Source: JAOUEA01 sp963821925
GTDB lineage: Bacteria > Actinomycetota > UBA4738 > HRBIN12
DNA length: 64,000 bases
Reading direction: 5' to 3'
Assembly (NCBI GenBank): GCA_963821925.1
Contig: CAWGFO010000007.1
Coordinates: 17,753 to 81,752 of the forward strand
Below are positions 1-8,499 of this stretch, in pieces (the first letter of the stretch is position 1; each line of letters begins with the position of its first letter). A program made the position numbers and the translations under genes. The notes below the pieces were generated by a model that was not told where the DNA came from, ran no database searches, and was given only the letters and a program-made list of their open reading frames with translations.

Positions 1-878
1 ACGTGCTCTCGCGGCTCGACGTGGCGGCCGAGACCGCCGACCCCGAGCGGCGCAAGGCCGCGCTCACCTTCGTCTTCGTGGGGGCCGGGTACGCGGGCGT
101 CGAGGCGCTCGGCGAGCTCGAGGACCTCGCGCGCGACGCCCTCCGCAACTACCCGGGGATCGACGAGGACGAGATGCGCTGGGTGCTCGTGGAGGCCGGG
201 CCGCAGATCCTCCCGGAGCTCCCCGCCGACCTCGCGCGCTACGCGCGGCGCCACCTGGAGGAGCGCGGGATCGAGGTCCGCTGCGACGTGCGCCTCGAGT
301 CGGCGAAGGACGGCGTGATGACGCTCTCGGACGGCACCTCGTTCCCGGCCGAGACGCTCGTGTGGACCGCCGGCGTGAAGCCCGCGCCGCTCGCGCGGAT
401 CAGCGGGCTCCCCCTCGACGAGCGCGGCCGCATCAAGGTCGACACCGCCCTGCGGGTCGAGGGCGTGCCGAACGTGTGGGCCGCCGGCGACATCGCGGCC
501 GTGCCCGACCTGACCACCGGGGGGTTCACGCCGCCCACCGCCCAGCACGCGATGCGCGAAGGCAAGCGCCTCGGTGAGAACGTGACCGCCACGCTCGTCG
601 GCGGCGACATCAAGCCCTTCGTCTGGAAGAACGTCGGCGGGGTCTGCTCGCTCGGCCGCTACAAGGGCGTGGCGGACGTCTTCGGCGTCAAGGTGCGTGG
701 CTTCCTGGGCTGGGTGCTGCACCGCTCGTACCACCTGTACGCGATGCCCACGATCGGCCGGAAGGTCAGGATCGCGATCGACTGGACGATCGCGCTGCTC
801 TTCCCGCGCGACATCGCCCAGCTGGGCGGGTCCCAGCACCCGCGGGAGCCGTTCGAGCGCGCCGCGGAAGGGGAGTAG
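1..878 (+). CDS. Type II NADH dehydrogenase-like FAD/NAD(P) oxidoreductase, 5' truncated
   Basis: This is the C-terminal part of a membrane-associated flavoprotein that passes electrons from NADH to quinone without pumping protons. The window cuts off the N-terminal FAD-binding motif. Visible are the NADH-binding glycine motif GAGYAG (about residue 27 of the visible part), the VWTAGVKP strand, and the second FAD motif VWAAGDIAAVPD, followed by the hydrophobic C-terminal region typical of NDH-2. The frame is open from the first bases, so the real start lies upstream. A strong hairpin directly after the stop suggests the transcript ends here. Family assignment is firm; physiological substrate is inferred. 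Confidence 0.9.
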   Translation, partial: VLSRLDVAAETADPERRKAALTFVFVGAGYAGVEALGELEDLARDALRNYPGIDEDEMRWVLVEAGPQILPELPADLARYARRHLEERGIEVRCDVRLESAKDGVMTLSDGTSFPAETLVWTAGVKPAPLARISGLPLDERGRIKVDTALRVEGVPNVWAAGDIAAVPDLTTGGFTPPTAQHAMREGKRLGENVTATLVGGDIKPFVWKNVGGVCSLGRYKGVADVFGVKVRGFLGWVLHRSYHLYAMPTIGRKVRIAIDWTIALLFPRDIAQLGGSQHPREPFERAAEGE

Positions 879-885
879 GCGCGAC

Positions 886-925
886 GGAGGCCGGGACCTC
901 CGATCCCGGCCTCCTTCGCCCTTGC
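886..925 (+). terminator. Intrinsic terminator after the NDH-2 gene
   Basis: A perfect 11-bp stem (GGAGGCCGGGA pairing with TCCCGGCCTCC, 886-896 and 904-914) with a 7-base loop begins 8 bases after the stop codon and is followed by a pyrimidine-rich TTCGCCCTT. The T-run is short, as is usual in high-GC genomes. It may also help terminate the convergent gene at 942-1628. Confidence 0.7.
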
Positions 926-941
926 GACAGGTCTTGCTCGG

Positions 942-1628
942 CTAGCAGCTGCCCTCGTTCGCGCAGTGCACGACCTTCGCGCCCGAGATCTGCATGTGGT
1001 TCTGCAGCGCGATCCGGTCGACCCGGGCGCGCCCCGGTGCGGTCATCTCGTCCACGATCAGGAACGCGTAGTCCACGCGCAGGGTCGGGTTCGCCGCGAC
1101 GAACACCTTCCAGGCCGACTGCGTGGCCGTGTTCGAGTAGAGGACGTTCTTGTAGTAGAAGCCGCAGTCACCGACGGCGGTCGTGGCGCCGGTGAAGTCG
1201 GCGCGGCTCCAGTCCGTGCTGCCCGAGATCGGCAGGTCGCAGTAGAACGCCGAGAGGTACGCGACCGAGCCGTCCTTGAACAGGATGCTGAACCGCGGCG
1301 CGCCGGCGCCGACGTAGCCGCCGCCCGCGTCGTTCAGGAAATCGAACGACAGGTTGCGGACGTTCTGCACCGCGTAGCTGCCGCCACCGGGAGCGCCGAG
1401 CCAGGTCGGGTTGTACGCGTACGCGTACTCGCCGGCGTCGGTGCGGATGTTCAAGGCGCCCGAGTTCGCGTCGAGCGGCGAGTCCGGCCCCTGGTTCCAG
1501 CCGATCTCGGCGCCGCTCTGCTCGGTGAAGAGCTTCAACCGGGCGCTCTTGTCCGTGTGTGCGCCGGCAGGGCCCGCCAGCGCGACCGTCAGGGCCAGCG
1601 CCCCGAGGCCTACGAGGATCTTCCGCAT
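942..1628 (-). CDS. Secreted protein of unknown function
   Basis: The protein is 228 residues. It starts with a classical Sec signal peptide (MRKILVGLGALALTVALAGPAGAH; cleavage probably after AGA). I chose the ATG at 1628 because a GGAGGAG ribosome-binding site sits about 5 bases upstream; a longer in-frame start at 1652 lacks one. The mature part is rich in Gly, Ala, Tyr and aromatic beta-strand patterns and contains three cysteines near the C-terminus, but I recognise no family. It may be an extracellular beta-sandwich or jellyroll protein. The neighbours give no functional clue. Confidence 0.75.
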   Translation of the reverse strand: MRKILVGLGALALTVALAGPAGAHTDKSARLKLFTEQSGAEIGWNQGPDSPLDANSGALNIRTDAGEYAYAYNPTWLGAPGGGSYAVQNVRNLSFDFLNDAGGGYVGAGAPRFSILFKDGSVAYLSAFYCDLPISGSTDWSRADFTGATTAVGDCGFYYKNVLYSNTATQSAWKVFVAANPTLRVDYAFLIVDEMTAPGRARVDRIALQNHMQISGAKVVHCANEGSC

Positions 1629-1786
1629 GCGATCTCCTCCTCCGACGGCCACGCAGCTGCCCGCGGACGATGGTGAGAGAGGGGTGCGGGCGACGCGGAG
1701 CCCGGGGCCGTCGGAGCGGGCGTCCGCGTTACCTGCGCACTACCCGGGCGTCTGAGGATGAAACGTCGTTCGGCGAGATCGGCGCG

Positions 1787-2254
1787 CTACGCGCCCTTGC
1801 GGCGCTGCTTCTGGAGGTCGCTCGCGGCCTGCAGGGCCTTGTGGCTCGTCGAGATGTCGGGCATCTCGTGCCCGCTCGCGAGCTCCTCGGCCGCCCACTT
1901 CGTGAGGTCGCGGATCGAGACGATCCCCACGACGCGCCCGCGGTCGACGACCGGCAGGTGGCGGATGTTCCGCGTGGCCATGTGTTCGGCGGCCTCGGCG
2001 AGCTCCATCTTCGAGCCGATCGTCTCGAGGTCGCGGCGGGTCATGCCGTGCGCCACCTTCACGCTGTGCGGGTCGCCGCCGGCGGCCACGAGGTTCACGA
2101 TGTCGCGCTCGGTCACGATCCCGGCGAGCTTCTTGCCCTCGAGCACCACGACCGACGAGATCCCGTTCGTGCGCATGAGCTTGGCGACGTCGGCGAACGT
2201 GTCCTCGGCGTCGGCCGACTTCACGTCGGTGTGCATGATGTCCGCGACCTGCAT
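1787..2254 (-). CDS. Tandem CBS-domain protein
   Basis: The protein is 155 residues and consists of two CBS domains (about 1-60 and 68-125) with a short basic tail. The strand motifs VVVLEGKKLAGIVTERDIV and LPVVDRGRVVGIVSIRDLT are the usual CBS signature and bind adenosine nucleotides in this family. Stand-alone pairs like this resemble the actinobacterial hypoxic response protein 1 type and probably sense energy charge. The start is supported by AGGAGG 8 bases upstream, and a TAGGCT -10-like hexamer on the minus strand (2295-2290) would give a short leader. The target is unknown. Confidence 0.88.
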   Translation of the reverse strand: MQVADIMHTDVKSADAEDTFADVAKLMRTNGISSVVVLEGKKLAGIVTERDIVNLVAAGGDPHSVKVAHGMTRRDLETIGSKMELAEAAEHMATRNIRHLPVVDRGRVVGIVSIRDLTKWAAEELASGHEMPDISTSHKALQAASDLQKQRRKGA

Positions 2255-2329
2255 CGGAAGGCCTCCTGGGTGCGTCGGTGGGGGTCGCTAGCCTACCGCA
2301 GGGTCTTCCCGCGACGGTCCCCCCCGGTG

Positions 2330-2359
2330 GTACAGAGGTGTACAAAGATGTACGATAGT
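2330..2359 (+). promoter_or_regulatory. Promoter/operator with three 10-bp iterons before the toxin-antitoxin operon
   Basis: GTAC occurs exactly every 10 bases (2330, 2340, 2350) in the units GTACAGAGGT, GTACAAAGAT and GTACGATAGT, so the motif faces one side of the helix. The last unit contains a -10-like GATAGT (2354-2359) six bases before the ATG at 2366. Phd antitoxins normally repress their own promoter, so these repeats are the likely operator. The function is inferred from position. Confidence 0.55.
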
Positions 2360-2365
2360 GCCATC

Positions 2366-2653
2366 ATGACGACGATGCCGGTATCGGATGCGCGTGCTGC
2401 GCTGCCCGCGCTCCTCGATCGCGTCGAAGCGGGGGAGGAGGTGACGATCACGCGTCACGGCAAGCCCGTGGCCGTGCTCGTTCGTCCCGACGCCCTCCGC
2501 GTCCGGAGGGCGAGCGAAGCGCTCGAGGCCGCCGCCGCCCTGCACCGGCAGCGAGAGGACGCTCGCCACCGCCCGCTCCCTGCGGGGGGGATCTCCGAGG
2601 CCCGCGCCGAGGAGATGATCGCGGACATCAGGGCAGAACGCGACGGACGCTGA
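2366..2653 (+). CDS. Phd/YefM-family antitoxin
   Basis: The protein is 95 residues. The N-terminus (MTTMPVSDARAALPALLDRV, then GEEVTITRHGKPVAVLV) is the Phd/YefM DNA-binding fold: it binds its own operator as a dimer. The disordered, charged C-terminal half would wrap around and inhibit the partner toxin. An ATG at 2348 is also in frame, but the family begins at MTT-like positions and the 2366 start fits a leaderless transcript from the GATAGT hexamer. Its stop overlaps the toxin start (TGATG), so the two are translationally coupled. Confidence 0.85.
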   Translation: MTTMPVSDARAALPALLDRVEAGEEVTITRHGKPVAVLVRPDALRVRRASEALEAAAALHRQREDARHRPLPAGGISEARAEEMIADIRAERDGR

Positions 2654-3078
2654 TGGACGCGTTCGATGCGGACGTCCTGATCTACGCGGCGATCCCTGGA
2701 CACGAGCTCGGCCGTCGCGTCAGGTCGCTCCTGCCCGAGACGCCCGCCCACGACGACGACCCCCCCGCGCGCGTCGGTTCCGTGCTCCTGATCCCGGAGG
2801 TACTCACGAAGCCGAGGATGGTCGGGGCGGAGGGCGAGCTCGCCACGCTGCAGGGGATCCTCGGCCGGCTCGATCTGCGTCCACTGGACGAGGCGACGGC
2901 CGAGCTCGCGGTGACGCTCGGCGCCGCCCACCGTCTCCGCCCCATCGATGCGGTCCATCTCGCCACCGCGGTCGCGGTCGGTGCCGACCGGTTCATCACG
3001 AACAACACGCGGGACTTCCCCACGTCGATCGCCGAGATCGACGTCACCTACCCGGCGGACCTTCCCGATCCGGGGTGA
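2653..3078 (+). CDS. PIN-domain (VapC-like) ribonuclease toxin
   Basis: The protein is 141 residues with a PIN-fold layout: acidic residues near the N-terminus (DADVLIYA), a conserved glutamate in the second strand region (LLIPEVL), an aspartate in PIDAVHLATA, and the C-terminal TNN..DF motif. PIN toxins cleave RNA, often tRNA or rRNA, using Mg ions held by these acidic residues. It follows the antitoxin with a one-base overlap of stop and start. The pairing of a Phd-type antitoxin with a PIN toxin is common. The exact RNA target cannot be told from sequence. Confidence 0.85.
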   Translation: MDAFDADVLIYAAIPGHELGRRVRSLLPETPAHDDDPPARVGSVLLIPEVLTKPRMVGAEGELATLQGILGRLDLRPLDEATAELAVTLGAAHRLRPIDAVHLATAVAVGADRFITNNTRDFPTSIAEIDVTYPADLPDPG

Positions 3079-3114
3079 TCCAGCGCAGCGGGTCGAGATC
3101 GGGACGCGGCGACC

Positions 3115-4311
3115 TCAGGCGGGGTGGGCGCGGAGCAGGTGCACCGTCCCGGACACGCCCTTGAGCTCGACCGGACCGATGTCGGCGAACGCGACCCCCG
3201 GCTCCTGCGAGGCGTCGGCGACCGCCTGGCTGACGAGCACCTCGCCCTGCCGGGCGTAGTCGGCGATCCGCGAGCTGAGGTTCACGGTCTGGCCGAAGTA
3301 GTCGCCCTCTTGGTAGAGGACCGGGCCCGCGTGGAGGCCGACGTGGGCGGGCGGCAACCCGGCGGCCGCCAGCCCGTCCACCATCTCGAGCGCGGCGCGC
3401 ACGCCGGGGCCCGGGTCGGCGAAGTAGAACATCACGCCGTCGCCCAGCCACTTGATGGGCTTGCCGCCGTGCCGTACCGAGCTGCGCTGCACCGACCGCG
3501 CGACCGTCGCGGCCAGGTCGGCCGCCGCATCGTCGCCGCGCTCCTGGGTCAGCCGCGTGTAGCCGGTGATGTCGAGGAAGCAGATCGCCGGTTGCCGCTC
3601 GAGGCGGCTGTGGATCCCCGCCCTCGCCATCAGGGTCTCGAAGGCCTCGATGATGTTGGCGGTCCAGGCGCGCGCCTGGTGCGCGTGGTACATGGCCAGA
3701 ACGGCCTGCTCCGAGAGCGGGGAGATCCGATCGGAGAGCTCGGCGTTCGAGATCTCCTCCGGGCCCTTGCCGGCGGCCATGGCCGGCTCGATCACCTCGG
3801 AGTTCCACCAGGCCGCCTCCTGCTCGGCGATCCGACGGGTGCTGTCGCCCTGGACCCGGAGCAGACGCTCGATCGCGGCCGGCCGGAACCCTTCGGCGAT
3901 CTGGAGCTCGATGAACGGCACGATCGCCATCTCGTCCTCGCGAAGCCGATCGTCGGGCGAGGGTTCAGCCATGCCGATCGCCTCGCGGATGCCCGTGAGC
4001 AGCTCGAGCGGGACCCCGGTGCGGTCGCTCACCTGCCGGAACGTCTCGCCGGCGAGCGCCGCGAACCGTTCGTAGGCGGCGGCGTCGAGGAAGTCGAGCG
4101 AGAGGGCGCCGCGCCGGATCGCGTCGGCCATGCCCTCGAGGGGGATGCCGGCATCCTCGAGCGACCCGGCCATGAGCGCGCGGCGCACGTCGCCCGGGGA
4201 GAAACGATCCGCTTCGTCCGGGGCGATGACGTTCAGATCGATCAGCCGATCGAGGTAGGCGGGCTCGACCCCGGCTCGCTCGGCGGCATCCTCACGTCCG
4301 TACCAGGTCAT
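3115..4311 (-). CDS. Class III nucleotide cyclase with MerR-like N-terminal domain
   Basis: The protein is 398 residues. The C-terminal 165 residues form a class III cyclase: the first metal aspartate is in FLDITGYT, the second in KWLGDGVMFYF with the adenine-selecting lysine, and the catalytic Asn-Arg pair is intact in VNLSSRIADY. It should make cAMP. Residues 1-70 look like a MerR-type winged helix (AAERAGVEPAYLDRLI followed by FSPGDVRRALMAGSLEDAGIPL), and a helical linker joins the two parts. The layout recalls the autoinhibitory helical domain of mycobacterial Rv1264. It is probably leaderless: TAGGGT lies 6 bases before the ATG. Confidence 0.87.
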   Translation of the reverse strand: MTWYGREDAAERAGVEPAYLDRLIDLNVIAPDEADRFSPGDVRRALMAGSLEDAGIPLEGMADAIRRGALSLDFLDAAAYERFAALAGETFRQVSDRTGVPLELLTGIREAIGMAEPSPDDRLREDEMAIVPFIELQIAEGFRPAAIERLLRVQGDSTRRIAEQEAAWWNSEVIEPAMAAGKGPEEISNAELSDRISPLSEQAVLAMYHAHQARAWTANIIEAFETLMARAGIHSRLERQPAICFLDITGYTRLTQERGDDAAADLAATVARSVQRSSVRHGGKPIKWLGDGVMFYFADPGPGVRAALEMVDGLAAAGLPPAHVGLHAGPVLYQEGDYFGQTVNLSSRIADYARQGEVLVSQAVADASQEPGVAFADIGPVELKGVSGTVHLLRAHPA

Positions 4312-4317
4312 CCGGTC

Positions 4318-4323
4318 ACCCTA
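4318..4323 (-). promoter_or_regulatory. -10 hexamer TAGGGT, leaderless cyclase transcript
   Basis: TAGGGT on the minus strand ends 6 bases before the cyclase ATG at 4311, and no ribosome-binding site separates them. Transcription would begin at or next to the start codon. Confidence 0.5.
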
Positions 4324-4357
4324 ACGTCCCGCCCGGCGTCCGAGGCGCCCACGACGG

Positions 4358-5122
4358 TCAGTCCCGGATGATCCCCGCGCGCATGCCGCCGTCGACGAGC
4401 AGCACGGACCCGGTGCAGAACGAGGATTCCGCGCCCGCGAGGAACGCGGCGGCGTCGGCGATGTCCGACGCGCGCCCGATCCTCCCGACCGGCGGGAGTG
4501 GCCACGCCGACGAGTCGTCCGGCGGGCCCTCCTCGCCCCCGGGTGGCGCGAAGTGGCGCATCCCCGGCTCGATGTCGCCGGGGCAGATGCAGTTCGAGCG
4601 CACGCCGTCGGGGCCGCCGTCGAGCGCGAGCATGTTCGAGAGCATGATCAGCGCGGCCTTCGATATCGAGTACGCGCCGATCTCCGGCTCGCCGGTCACG
4701 CCCGCGTCGGAGGAGATGTGGATCATGCATCCGGCGCGCGCGGCCAGGTGCGGGTAGCACGCCCGCGCGTAGAGGAACGGTCCGCGCAGGTTCACGGCCA
4801 TCGTCCGGTCGAAGTCTCCGACGGGCGTGTCGATCAACCGCGCCTCCACGCCGACCCCGGCGTTGTTGACCAGGACGTCGAGCCCGCCGAGCCGTTCGAC
4901 CGCGAACGCCACCGACGCGTCGACGTCGACCTGCTCGGCGGCGTCGGCTCGGCAGAACCAGGCCCGGGCGCCGAGCTGCTCGATCGCCTGGGATCCGAGC
5001 GCCTCGTCGCGGCCGGTCACGACGACCGAGGCGCCCTCCGCCAGGAACCGCTCCGCGATCGCGAGCCCGATCCCGGAGGTGCCTCCGGTCACGAGCGCCG
5101 TCTTGCCCTCCAGGCTCCCCAC
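4358..5122 (-). CDS. Short-chain dehydrogenase/reductase (classical SDR)
   Basis: The protein is 254 residues, the usual length for a classical SDR. It has the Rossmann motif TGGTSGIG (about residue 13), the NNAG strand motif (LVNNAGVG), the catalytic Ser (HISSDAG) and the YxxxK pair in YSISK, plus the C-terminal DGGM typical of FabG-like enzymes. It should carry out an NAD(P)-dependent alcohol/ketone reaction. The substrate is unknown. The start is a GTG at 5122 preceded, 7 bases upstream, by TAGTCT, so this gene also appears leaderless. Confidence 0.9.
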   Translation of the reverse strand: MGSLEGKTALVTGGTSGIGLAIAERFLAEGASVVVTGRDEALGSQAIEQLGARAWFCRADAAEQVDVDASVAFAVERLGGLDVLVNNAGVGVEARLIDTPVGDFDRTMAVNLRGPFLYARACYPHLAARAGCMIHISSDAGVTGEPEIGAYSISKAALIMLSNMLALDGGPDGVRSNCICPGDIEPGMRHFAPPGGEEGPPDDSSAWPLPPVGRIGRASDIADAAAFLAGAESSFCTGSVLLVDGGMRAGIIRD

Positions 5123-5129
5123 GCAGGGC

Positions 5130-5135
5130 AGACTA
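5130..5135 (-). promoter_or_regulatory. -10 hexamer TAGTCT, leaderless SDR transcript
   Basis: TAGTCT (minus strand) lies 7 bases before the GTG start at 5122, with no Shine-Dalgarno sequence between. Confidence 0.45.
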
Positions 5136-5182
5136 GCCGGTCGATGGGTCTGCTCCTCAGCACCGAGCGAGGGTCGCCCGGT

Positions 5183-5204
5183 CGCTGTCGGCCAGGCGAC
5201 AGCG
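5183..5204. repeat. Inverted repeat, 8-bp arms
   Basis: CGCTGTCG and its exact complement CGACAGCG are separated by 6 bases. The repeat sits between the divergent SDR (start 5122) and the small gene at 5288. No T-tract follows, so a protein-binding site is more likely than a terminator. Confidence 0.4.
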
Positions 5205-5287
5205 CGCGGCGCGTCGGACGGTCATGATGGCGGAACCGAACAGGGCCCGGGCATCGAGACCGGGCCCGCCTGGAAGAGGCGAGATCG

Positions 5288-5485
5288 ATGAACGACGAGC
5301 GCGAGCGGGACGCACCGGCGGGGGACCTCGGCGACCCGCGCCCGGAGACGGGCGACGGCGAGGCCGACACGGTGGTCACAGGCCGCGACCTGGAAGACGT
5401 CCACCTACCGGTCGTCCAGGACCCTCACGACGATCCCCGGTTCGACCTCGAGGCGTGCGCGGCGAGGGTCCAAGAAGGCCGCTGA
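5288..5485 (+). CDS. Small acidic hypothetical protein
   Basis: This is a 65-residue open frame, hydrophilic and rich in Asp, Glu, Gly and Pro, with no recognisable domain. A GGAAGAGG ribosome-binding site lies about 9 bases before the ATG, which is the main reason to accept it. The composition suggests a disordered protein. It could be spurious: long open frames arise easily at this GC content. Confidence 0.45.
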   Translation: MNDERERDAPAGDLGDPRPETGDGEADTVVTGRDLEDVHLPVVQDPHDDPRFDLEACAARVQEGR

Positions 5486-5573
5486 GCCGGGGAGCCAGCA
5501 CCGCAAGGACGACGGCGAGTAGGGGACGGCTCCTCGCCCGCCGGGCTAGCGATCGCCCGGGTCCCGACCCGCC

Positions 5574-6929
5574 TCAGTGGTCGCTGACGCCCGAGAAGTT
5601 GAACGCCTCGATCTTCAGCGCCGGGACCCGTGAGGCGCTGAAGAAGAACTCGCTCGCGAGCTCGGCCTCGCGCCCGATCATCGAGGCGTTGGAGAGCGCC
5701 TCCAGGATCGACTGCGTGAACCGGAAGTTGCGCACCGGTCCCACGATCTCGCCGCCCTCGATCAGGAACGTCCCGTCGCGCGTCATCCCCGTGATCGAGG
5801 ACTCCATCGGGTTCACGATGTTCGAGTAGTGGAAGCGCGTGACGAGCACGCCGCGCTCGGTCGCGGCCACCATCTCGTCGACCGTGGCGTCGCCGGTCCC
5901 GAGGAACACGTTCAGCGGGAACGGCCCCTCCGGGTTCGGCGAGGGCAACCCGTGGCCGGTCGAGCCGTCGACGCCCGCCTGCTTCGCGGTCCGCAGGTCG
6001 TACACGGCGTCGCGGAACACCCCGCCCTCCACCAGGCTCACGCGCCGCTTCGGCACGCCCTCGAAGTCGAACGGCGCGCCCAGGGTGGTCGGGTCGGCCC
6101 CGTCGTCCCACAGGTCGATGTTCGCGCCGGCGACCGTCTCGCCGGCCTTCCCGCTGAAGCAGGACCGGCCCTCGACGTAGGCGCGCCCGGCGAACCCCAT
6201 GAACGACAGGAACCCCACGAGGGTGGCCGTCGCCGCGGGCTCGAGCACCACGGGGTACACGCCGGCGTCGAGCGCGCGGGGCGCCTGCGATCGCACCGCC
6301 TTCTCGCTCGCGCGCGCGCCGATCGCCCCGGGGTCGATGCCGCCGACCCCCGCCGCGAACGTCTCGGCGAACCCGCTCCCGCCCTCGCCGCCCGTGATGA
6401 CCGTCGTGAGCGAGGCCTGCGTCGAGGGCGCCCAGCAGAACTGGCCTTCGGAGTTCGCCACGCCGATCTCGATCGCCTGCGTCTCGTAGGCGCCGGCGGC
6501 CGTGAACCCGGGCTCGCACCGGCCGATCAGGTCCGCGACCGCGTCGGCGCGCGTCTCGGGCGACCATCCCGCGGTGGTCTCGTCGTAGCGCCCGTCCACC
6601 TGTGGCACGTCGGCGACCGGGGCGAGCCCCGGCCACATCGGGTCGGCGGCGACGACCTCGGCCATCTCCTTCGCGCTCTTCGCGGCCTTCAGCGCGCCCT
6701 CGGGCGTGGCGACGTTCGCCGCGGCCACGCCCACGCGGCCGTTCGCCACGACGCGCACGCGGATCCCCGTGTCCTCGCGGAACGTGCTCTGGTGGATCTC
6801 GCTCTTCGCGAACCGCGTGAGGCCGCCCCAGTCGTGCATGAACAGGACCTCGACGCCGTCGACGCCCGTCAGCTCGAGTGCGCCCTGCGCCACCTCGCGG
6901 AACCGGTCGGGACCGATCAGCCCGGGCAT
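5574..6929 (-). CDS. tldE: TldE/PmbA-family metalloprotease subunit
   Basis: The protein is 451 residues and is the non-metal-binding partner of the TldD/TldE heterodimer. The hydrophobic core (GVYPVVLEPAATATLVGFL) and the C-terminal blocks (VTRFHYSNIVNPMESSITGMTRDGTFLIEGGEIVG) are family hallmarks. It lacks the HExxGH motif present in the neighbour. In E. coli the pair processes microcin B17 and degrades unfolded peptides. The ATG at 6929 overlaps the stop of tldD (TGATG), so the subunits are translationally coupled in the order tldD-tldE. No obvious peptide substrate gene is adjacent. Confidence 0.88.
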   Translation of the reverse strand: MPGLIGPDRFREVAQGALELTGVDGVEVLFMHDWGGLTRFAKSEIHQSTFREDTGIRVRVVANGRVGVAAANVATPEGALKAAKSAKEMAEVVAADPMWPGLAPVADVPQVDGRYDETTAGWSPETRADAVADLIGRCEPGFTAAGAYETQAIEIGVANSEGQFCWAPSTQASLTTVITGGEGGSGFAETFAAGVGGIDPGAIGARASEKAVRSQAPRALDAGVYPVVLEPAATATLVGFLSFMGFAGRAYVEGRSCFSGKAGETVAGANIDLWDDGADPTTLGAPFDFEGVPKRRVSLVEGGVFRDAVYDLRTAKQAGVDGSTGHGLPSPNPEGPFPLNVFLGTGDATVDEMVAATERGVLVTRFHYSNIVNPMESSITGMTRDGTFLIEGGEIVGPVRNFRFTQSILEALSNASMIGREAELASEFFFSASRVPALKIEAFNFSGVSDH

Positions 6930-8368
6930 CAGCGCACCCCCACCTGGACGCCCCGGAACCGCGCCGGCGAGGCCCCGTGGCCGACGCGACCGACCTGCCC
7001 CGGCTGGCCCTTCCCGCAGTTCGGCGTGCCCCAGACGACCCATTCCTCGCGGCCGGCCACCGCGTCGCACGAGCCCCAGAACTCGGGCGTGATCCCCGTG
7101 TAGTTCGGGTTCTTGTACATCGTCGTGACCTTCCCGTGCTCGATCCGCCAGGCGGCCTCGCACCCGAACTGGAAGTTGATCCGCTTGTCGTCGATCGACC
7201 AGGACGAGTTCGTCGTCATGAAGATGCCGTCGTCGGTGTCGCCGATGATCTCCGAGAGCGACCCCTGGCGCGGCTCGATCGAGATGTTCGTCATCCGGAT
7301 CAGGGGCAGGTGGCTCCATCCGTCGGCGCGGCTCGTCGCGTTCGAGGTCTGGCCCACGACGTGCGCGGTCTCGCGGCTCGTCAGGAAGTTCTGGAACATC
7401 CCGTCGACGATGATCGGCGTGGTCTGCGCCGGCACGCCCTCGTCGTCGTAGCCGAACGTGCCGAGCCCGCCGGGCAGGGTCGCGTCGGCCGTGATCGAGA
7501 CGAGGTCGCTCGCGTAGCGCACGGACCCGCGGTCGCCGGGGGAGAGCCACGACGAGCCCGCGTAGGCCTCCTCCATCCCGAGCACGCGGTCGAGCTCGAT
7601 CGGGTGGCCGATCGACTCGTGGATCTGCAGCTCCATCTGGCCGGAGTCCAGGATCAGGGTCGTGACCTCGCTCGGGCACTCCGGCGCGGCGAGCAGGTCG
7701 ACGGCCTCGCGGCCGATCCGGTCGGCCTCCTCGATCAGCCCGAGCGTACGGATGTGCTCGTACCCGGCCGCCTTGATGTGCCCGCGGAACGAGTTCGGGT
7801 AGGAGCGGCGCTGCATGTCGCCCTCGCCGACCGCGACCGCCTCGATCCCGCCGCCGCTCTGCGTCACGACCTGGTCGATCGCCGCCCCGTCCGACGACGC
7901 GAACCACGTCGACCGGCGGAAGAAGTCGAGCCCGCCTTCGGCGAACGTGACCCCGGGGACGGTCTGCATCCGCCGGGTCGCCTCCATCAGGAGCGCGACC
8001 TTCTCCTCGAGCGGCACCGTGAACGGGTCCTCGGCCACGGTGCTCCGCCACGAGGCGACCGCCGGCTCGACCGGGGAGAGCCGCACCGGGTCGCCCGGGA
8101 GCCGCTGCGCGGCCTTCGCGATCTGCACGGCGAGCTCGGCGGTGCGTGTGACCTCGGCCTCGTCGAGCCGCGAGGTCGCCGCGAACCCCCAGCGGCCGCC
8201 GACCAGGACCCGCACGCCGACCCCGGTGGAGGTCTCGCGGTCGATGCCCTCCATCTCCTGGTTGCGGACCGTCAGCGACTCGGTCTCGTCGGTGCCGGCC
8301 CGCGCATCGGCGAAGTCGGCTCCGGCCCTCCGGGCGGCATCGACCGCCATCCTCGCGACGTCCAGCAC
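6929..8368 (-). CDS. tldD: TldD metalloprotease subunit
   Basis: The protein is 479 residues and carries the zinc motif HESIGH (HExxGH) about 60 percent along, followed by the family blocks GSSWLSPGDRG, GTFGYDDEG and the conserved C-terminal FGCEA. The longest open frame reaches 8497, but I chose a GTG at 8368: it has AGGAGG five bases upstream, and the protein then begins at the normal family position (VARMAVDAARRAGADFADAR). The catalytic metal sits in this subunit and TldE completes the chamber. This is a housekeeping protease pair in many bacteria. Confidence 0.9.
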   Translation of the reverse strand: MLDVARMAVDAARRAGADFADARAGTDETESLTVRNQEMEGIDRETSTGVGVRVLVGGRWGFAATSRLDEAEVTRTAELAVQIAKAAQRLPGDPVRLSPVEPAVASWRSTVAEDPFTVPLEEKVALLMEATRRMQTVPGVTFAEGGLDFFRRSTWFASSDGAAIDQVVTQSGGGIEAVAVGEGDMQRRSYPNSFRGHIKAAGYEHIRTLGLIEEADRIGREAVDLLAAPECPSEVTTLILDSGQMELQIHESIGHPIELDRVLGMEEAYAGSSWLSPGDRGSVRYASDLVSITADATLPGGLGTFGYDDEGVPAQTTPIIVDGMFQNFLTSRETAHVVGQTSNATSRADGWSHLPLIRMTNISIEPRQGSLSEIIGDTDDGIFMTTNSSWSIDDKRINFQFGCEAAWRIEHGKVTTMYKNPNYTGITPEFWGSCDAVAGREEWVVWGTPNCGKGQPGQVGRVGHGASPARFRGVQVGVR

Positions 8369-8499
8369 CGCAGCCCTCCTCGCGTCCGACAGGGCGAGCG
8401 GGCCGGAGGACCCGCTCGAACCGGGGCATGGTACCCGGTCGGCGCAACCCCGGACCTCATTACGTTCGAGTCGACGAACCGACCACACAGGAGGCACGG

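Noticed and set aside
5245..5275. GGGCCCGG...CCGGGCCC hairpin as a terminator
   Set aside because: No T-tract; it precedes the small gene at 5288 and may be leader structure or chance in GC-rich DNA.
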